Below, in pieces: positions 14,846 through 17,980 of a stretch of DNA of 17,980 nt. Position numbers and translations under genes: made by a program. Under the pieces are notes generated by a model. The model worked only from the letters and a program-made list of their open reading frames with translations, was not told where the DNA came from and did no database searches. The stretch's first letter is position 1. Every line of letters starts with the position of its first letter. The stretch is from Oscillospiraceae bacterium (GTDB lineage: Bacteria; Bacillota_A; Clostridia; Oscillospirales; CAG-272). The stretch lies in contig SVSF01000029.1 in NCBI GenBank assembly GCA_015064425.1, forward strand, positions 1-17,980, given 5' to 3'.

Positions 14846-15591
14846 ATAGTGTCCTCCTCTTTCTTTTTCTTTCCGTATCCGTCTATATCTGCTTTCTGTA
14901 AAGCACCGAATACTCTGTGTTTAAAGCCTTTATAGCGTTTTTCGAGTTCATCGGCAAGAATTCCCGCCTCTTCCCTTTCTGTTTTCTTATCCTCGGGACA
15001 AAGACTCTCCACAACGGGCACTTCATTTCTTCTCATAAAATACTTTATATCCTTTTCGTGAACGTAAATAAACGGACGAATGAGAGCCATATCGGATCTG
15101 TCAAGATACGTGTAAGGAGAAAATGATCCAAGTCTGCCTTCGTGAATAAGGTTCAGCATAAAGGTATCCACTACGTCATCAAAATGATGACCTAAAGCAA
15201 GCTTGTTACAGCCTGCTTTTTTAGCCTCTTCATTAAGAATGCCCCTTCTCATTTTTGAGCAAAGAGAGCAAGGGTTGCTTTCTTTTCTTTTGTTAAAAAT
15301 AATATCGGCAAGTTCAGTCTTTATAAGAATATATTCTACATCATTCTTTTGACAAAATTCCGCAACGGATGAAAAATCCGATCCTTCGAATCCCATGTCT
15401 ACTGTAATAGCACATATGTCGTATTTTTTAGGATAAAAACGCCTCATATCTATTAATGCACACAAAAGTGCCATAGAATCTTTGCCGCCCGATATCCCAA
15501 CGGCTATTTTATCATTTTCCTCAATAAGAGAATAGTCATCTACCGCTCTTCTTGTATAGCTCAGTAATCTTCTAATATTATAGAATATCAT
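14842..15591 (-). CDS. ttcA: TtcA-family tRNA 2-thiolation ATPase (PP-loop)
   Basis: A cytoplasmic PP-loop ATPase of the TtcA/TtuA group, which activates a tRNA base by adenylation and replaces oxygen with sulfur; TtcA makes 2-thiocytidine at position 32. Numbered from the ATG at 15591 (249 residues): RRLLSYTRRAVDDY (7-20), PP-loop SGGKDS (34-39), CSLC (108-111), GHHFDD (134-139), and a third Cys in ESLCPED (198). The CxxC plus distal Cys set is what TtcA uses to hold its iron-sulfur cluster. The lysine-rich tail runs into the next gene. The frame stays open upstream to a TTG at 15627 that has no ribosome binding site; the family's usual N-terminus favours 15591, though its AAAGG is 13 bases away, so the start is uncertain. 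TtcA and the related TtuA (2-thiouridine 54) are hard to tell apart here. Confidence 0.85.
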   Translation of the reverse strand: MIFYNIRRLLSYTRRAVDDYSLIEENDKIAVGISGGKDSMALLCALIDMRRFYPKKYDICAITVDMGFEGSDFSSVAEFCQKNDVEYILIKTELADIIFNKRKESNPCSLCSKMRRGILNEEAKKAGCNKLALGHHFDDVVDTFMLNLIHEGRLGSFSPYTYLDRSDMALIRPFIYVHEKDIKYFMRRNEVPVVESLCPEDKKTEREEAGILADELEKRYKGFKHRVFGALQKADIDGYGKKKKEEDTI

Positions 15592-15642
15592 AGGGTTTTG
15601 TATACCTTTCGTTTTTTGCTCGGACAATGCCGATTTGACCGG

Positions 15643-15666
15643 TTCTGTGTTTGATTTAACACAGAA
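15643..15666. promoter_or_regulatory. Inverted repeat in the divergent ttcA/amidase intergenic region
   Basis: TTCTGTGTT (15643-15651) and AACACAGAA (15658-15666) form a perfect 9-bp dyad with a 6-base spacer, TGATTT. No T run follows on either strand, so it is not a typical terminator. It lies where promoters of the two divergent genes should be and could be an operator. Confidence 0.5.
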
Positions 15667-15702
15667 TAACTAACACGAATAAAATGTAATGAGGTGATTG
15701 AT

Positions 15703-16269
15703 ATGCCAATAAAAATCTTTATAGATCAAGGACATAATCCCGTAAATCCCAATGCCGGTGCAGAGGGCAACGGTATACGTGAGCAGGATATAAACTACGA
15801 AGTCGGAATCGCTTTGGCAGCGATGCTGAATTCCAATGAAAACTTTGAAGCGAGACTTTCCAGAAATTCACCCGATGAAGTTCTTGGTACAAGTACCGCA
15901 GAAAGTCTTTCGGCCAGAGTAAATTCCGCAAATTCTTGGCCTGCCGATTATTTTATAAGTATACATGCGAACTCCTCGGACATAAGTACGGCATCAGGAA
16001 GTGAAGCATATGTTTATTCGAGAGACGGAGAATCCTTTAATTTTGCGGAAAGTATGCTTGAGAGTTTGAACAATTTGACAGGATTGCCCAACAGAGGCGT
16101 TTTTGCAAGGCCGACCCTCTATGTTTTGAGAAAGACCTCAATGCCGGCCGTTCTTCTCGAACTCGGGTATGTAAGCAACCCATACGAAGCTTCCCTTATG
16201 AGCCAACGTCCGGAATTGTTTGCAGAGGGGATATATAACGGAATATTGAAATATTTCGACCTATACTAA
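15703..16269 (+). CDS. N-acetylmuramoyl-L-alanine amidase (Amidase_3), without signal peptide
   Basis: A zinc amidase that cuts the bond between MurNAc and the L-Ala of the peptide stem. Started at the ATG at 15703 (GAGGTG 6 bases upstream; the GTG at 15694 is part of that site) it has 188 residues, and the catalytic domain begins at once: IFIDQGHNP with zinc ligand His11, Glu27 in REQDINYE, His88 in SIHANSS, and catalytic Glu153 in LLELGYVSN. All four expected residues are present. There is no signal peptide, transmembrane helix or wall-binding domain, so export would need a holin, lysis or another route. Bacillus CwlC, a mother-cell enzyme of sporulation, has a similar leaderless start but carries extra repeats. 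No phage genes are nearby. It is monocistronic. Confidence 0.92.
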   Translation: MPIKIFIDQGHNPVNPNAGAEGNGIREQDINYEVGIALAAMLNSNENFEARLSRNSPDEVLGTSTAESLSARVNSANSWPADYFISIHANSSDISTASGSEAYVYSRDGESFNFAESMLESLNNLTGLPNRGVFARPTLYVLRKTSMPAVLLELGYVSNPYEASLMSQRPELFAEGIYNGILKYFDLY

Positions 16270-16283
16270 GCTCAGCCGTCAAA

Positions 16284-16310
16284 ATAAGACCGGTATAATG
16301 CCGGTCTTAT
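16284..16310. terminator. Bidirectional terminator between the converging amidase and foldase genes
   Basis: ATAAGACCGG (16284-16293) pairs with CCGGTCTTAT (16301-16310) around a 7-base loop. On the minus strand the hairpin is followed by TTTTG; on the + strand by GTCTTT, so it fits the minus-strand gene slightly better. Confidence 0.8.
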
Positions 16311-16319
16311 GTCTTTAGA

Positions 16320-17555
16320 TCACTTTTCAACAGATGCTTCAACTATATAATCAACTACCATATCCCAAAGAACTGTTTCCTCGATAACATCCTTACCGTA
16401 GGTCTCTTCAAGTTTGGCAACACTTTCCATTGAATAAAGCTCACAATATTTCTTTGCTTCTTCCTGATACTTCTCATCGGTTACGGTAATATTTTCCGCA
16501 GCGGCGATAGCTCTCATTACCATAGCTTCTTTTGTTGCTGTGGTAGCATACATTGCACACTGAGTATAGAAGTTATCAAGACTCTCTCCGACCATCTCAA
16601 CATATGCGGAAAGAGTATACCCGTAATAAGAAGCGTACTGTCCGTAATAGTCGATCATTTCCTGCATGTAAGATTCAAGAAGTGTCTTAGGATACTTTAT
16701 CATCTTTGCATTTGAAAGTGCGATATTCCATACATCAGACTTTTTCTGATTTACTGCGAGTTCTTCTTTATTTACCTTAAGTTCTGCCGCAAGGGTACTT
16801 TTATATTCTTCAATGGAGTTGTAGTCACCGATTTCGGAAAGTATCTCTGTTGTAAGCTCACTGTAGCTTATCCTTGTGACCTTGTTAATAGTGCACTTAA
16901 ACTGTGCATCCTTACCGTTAAGCTCTTCATTTCCGTAGTTCTCGGGGAATGTCGCTGTAACTGTAACTACGTCGCCAACCTTAGATCCGATAAGACCGTC
17001 TTCGAATCCGGGTATAAACTGCCCCGAGCCAATGGTAAGAGCTGTATTTGAGCCTGTGCCCCCTTCAAATTCTACTCCGTCTATAGAACCTACATAGTCA
17101 AGTGATACAACGTCGCCCAATGCGATAGCATCACTCACTTCGTTTTCCGTATAGTGACCGAGAGAATGAAGTGCACTGTTTATTGAATCGGTAATATCCT
17201 TTTCGGTAACATCTGTGGAAACAAGTTCTACCTCGATTCCCATATACTTACCAAGCTCAACATATTCGGTAAGATCAGCAGATGCGTAATCCTTAAAGTT
17301 TGCATCAGCTTCCACGTCATAGTATTTACTGTATTCTACGGGTTCATCAGTACCTACAGATCCTGTTCCGCTTTCGCTCTCCATCTCTGTTCCGCTTTCT
17401 GTTTCAGACGGATTTCTTGCGGAATCCTTTGAAACGATAACTATAACAAGTGCAGCGATTATAGCAATGAGCAAAACAGTTATAACAACAAGTATTATAT
17501 TGGTTTTACTTTGCTGACTGTTAGGCTGTTTTTCAAAATTATTCTGTTCGTCCAT
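16320..17555 (-). CDS. Membrane-anchored FKBP/trigger-factor-like peptidyl-prolyl isomerase
   Basis: A 411-residue protein with a cytoplasmic tail (1-18), one transmembrane helix (about 19-42) and an extracellular Ser/Glu/Thr/Gly-rich linker (about 43-75). An FKBP-type domain (about 146-227) has GDVVSLDYVGSIDGVEFEGG, IGSGQFIPGFEDGLIGSKVGD, FPENYG and FKCTINKV. The C-terminal helical region (about 235-405: IEEYKSTL, YPKTLLESYMQEMIDYYGQY, VMRAIAAAENITVTDEKYQE) resembles the chaperone arm of trigger factor. The ribosome-binding N-terminal domain of trigger factor is missing and replaced by the membrane anchor, so it should fold secreted proteins outside the membrane, a role comparable to PrsA. 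The ATG at 17555 has AAAGGAG about 10 bases upstream. It follows galK on the same strand but has its own probable promoter. Confidence 0.88.
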   Translation of the reverse strand: MDEQNNFEKQPNSQQSKTNIILVVITVLLIAIIAALVIVIVSKDSARNPSETESGTEMESESGTGSVGTDEPVEYSKYYDVEADANFKDYASADLTEYVELGKYMGIEVELVSTDVTEKDITDSINSALHSLGHYTENEVSDAIALGDVVSLDYVGSIDGVEFEGGTGSNTALTIGSGQFIPGFEDGLIGSKVGDVVTVTATFPENYGNEELNGKDAQFKCTINKVTRISYSELTTEILSEIGDYNSIEEYKSTLAAELKVNKEELAVNQKKSDVWNIALSNAKMIKYPKTLLESYMQEMIDYYGQYASYYGYTLSAYVEMVGESLDNFYTQCAMYATTATKEAMVMRAIAAAENITVTDEKYQEEAKKYCELYSMESVAKLEETYGKDVIEETVLWDMVVDYIVEASVEK

Positions 17556-17589
17556 TAGACAAAAGCTCCTTTGTTTTTATATCTTTTAG

Positions 17590-17598
17590 ATTATAACA
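17590..17598 (-). promoter_or_regulatory. Extended -10 promoter of the foldase gene
   Basis: On the minus strand, TGTTATAAT (17598-17590) is an extended -10 element, 35 bases before the ATG at 17555. No good -35 hexamer is seen 17 bases upstream. Confidence 0.5.
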
Positions 17599-17637
17599 TA
17601 TATCAAGATAAAAGTATGTATATAATTCGTAAACTTT

Positions 17638-17980
17638 TTATATTATCTTTATTGCACCCTTTTCTCTTATCCCGAGTACAACGCAGGAGTCTTTACCGAA
17701 GCAACTCTCTATATAATTTTCGTATTCGTTTACGTCTTCTGCTCTGATGATCACAAGTACAGTTCCGGCAAATCCGCCTCCGTGAACTCTCATATGAGCA
17801 TCCTTATCCTTCAAATAAAGTTCAGAGAGACAAAGGGCAAGCGAAAGTCCCTGTGCCTTTACATTTTTGGTGGAATAAAGATTTTGGAGATATTTAAAAC
17901 TGGAATTACCGGATGCATCAATATTCTTGAGAAATCCTTCCGGATCGGATGTCTTTAAAGCATTTACAGATTCTTCCACA
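17638..17980 (-). CDS. galK: Galactokinase, C-terminal part (cut by the window edge)
   Basis: About 114 residues are visible, and the frame is open to the edge of the window; the GTG near 17979 is internal. The GHMP-kinase C-terminal domain is recognisable: LYSTKNVKAQGLSLALCLSE, then the galactokinase motif HMRVHGGGFAGTVLV, then a FGKDS...VLGIREKGA end that matches galactokinases. Galactokinase phosphorylates galactose to galactose-1-phosphate with ATP in the Leloir pathway. The full protein is normally about 390-430 residues, so the GHMP N-terminal signature and the nucleotide-binding motif are upstream of the visible sequence. There is no strong terminator between its stop and the foldase gene 82 bases on. 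Confidence 0.88.
   Translation of the reverse strand, partial: VEESVNALKTSDPEGFLKNIDASGNSSFKYLQNLYSTKNVKAQGLSLALCLSELYLKDKDAHMRVHGGGFAGTVLVIIRAEDVNEYENYIESCFGKDSCVVLGIREKGAIKII

Noticed and set aside
1..17980. CRISPR arrays, insertion sequences, integrase or phage genes, tRNA genes
   Set aside because: No regularly spaced direct repeats, transposase motifs, terminal inverted repeats or tRNA cloverleaf patterns were seen on either strand.

Overview
The window reads as chromosomal DNA of a low-GC Gram-positive bacterium of the class Clostridia (Bacillota). Support comes from the A+T-rich DNA, consensus sigma-A-type promoters with 17-nt spacers, AGGAGG-type ribosome binding sites, the single-chain GlyQS glycyl-tRNA synthetase, an LTA-synthase-type enzyme, S-layer homology (SLH) domains, and an ECF sigma/anti-sigma pair of a type common in Clostridia. 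I cannot name the species. There is no sign of a phage, insertion sequence, CRISPR array or tRNA.

Layout. Left end (+ strand): the tail of a probable LytR-CpsA-Psr protein, then glyQS with a strong terminator, then a short DtxR-family metal regulator. From 2263 to 5403 on the minus strand lies a 1046-residue LTA-synthase-like membrane enzyme whose extracellular sulfatase-fold domain occurs twice. Divergent from it is rnpB (RNase P RNA, about 5515-5877) with a perfect TTGACA-17-TATAAT promoter. Next, on the minus strand, come a membrane-anchored M23/LytM-fold protein that has lost most catalytic residues and, behind a hairpin, a small lipoprotein. An FkbM-family methyltransferase stands alone at 8286-9332 (+). 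The minus strand from 11949 to 9363 is an ECF sigma gene, broken by an apparent one-base frameshift, coupled to a membrane protein with BspA-type leucine-rich repeats. From 15627 down to 12074 lies a TtcA-type tRNA thiolase gene overlapping a secreted phosphodiester glycosidase with three SLH domains. The right end holds a leaderless Amidase_3 gene (+), a membrane-anchored FKBP/trigger-factor-like foldase (-) and the C-terminal part of galactokinase (-).

How the genes relate. Many products act at the cell envelope: glycerol-phosphate polymer synthesis (LTA-synthase-like), probable polymer attachment (LCP), peptidoglycan binding or cleavage (degenerate M23, amidase), a surface glycosidase, an extracytoplasmic foldase, a lipoprotein, and a membrane anti-sigma candidate. 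Housekeeping RNA genes (glyQS, rnpB, ttcA) are interspersed. Strand switches are closed by strong hairpins, several of which overlap the stop codons of the converging genes. The most unusual items are the tandem LTA-synthase domain, the degenerate LytM protein, the frameshifted sigma gene beside an intact anti-sigma gene, and the SLH-anchored glycosidase.
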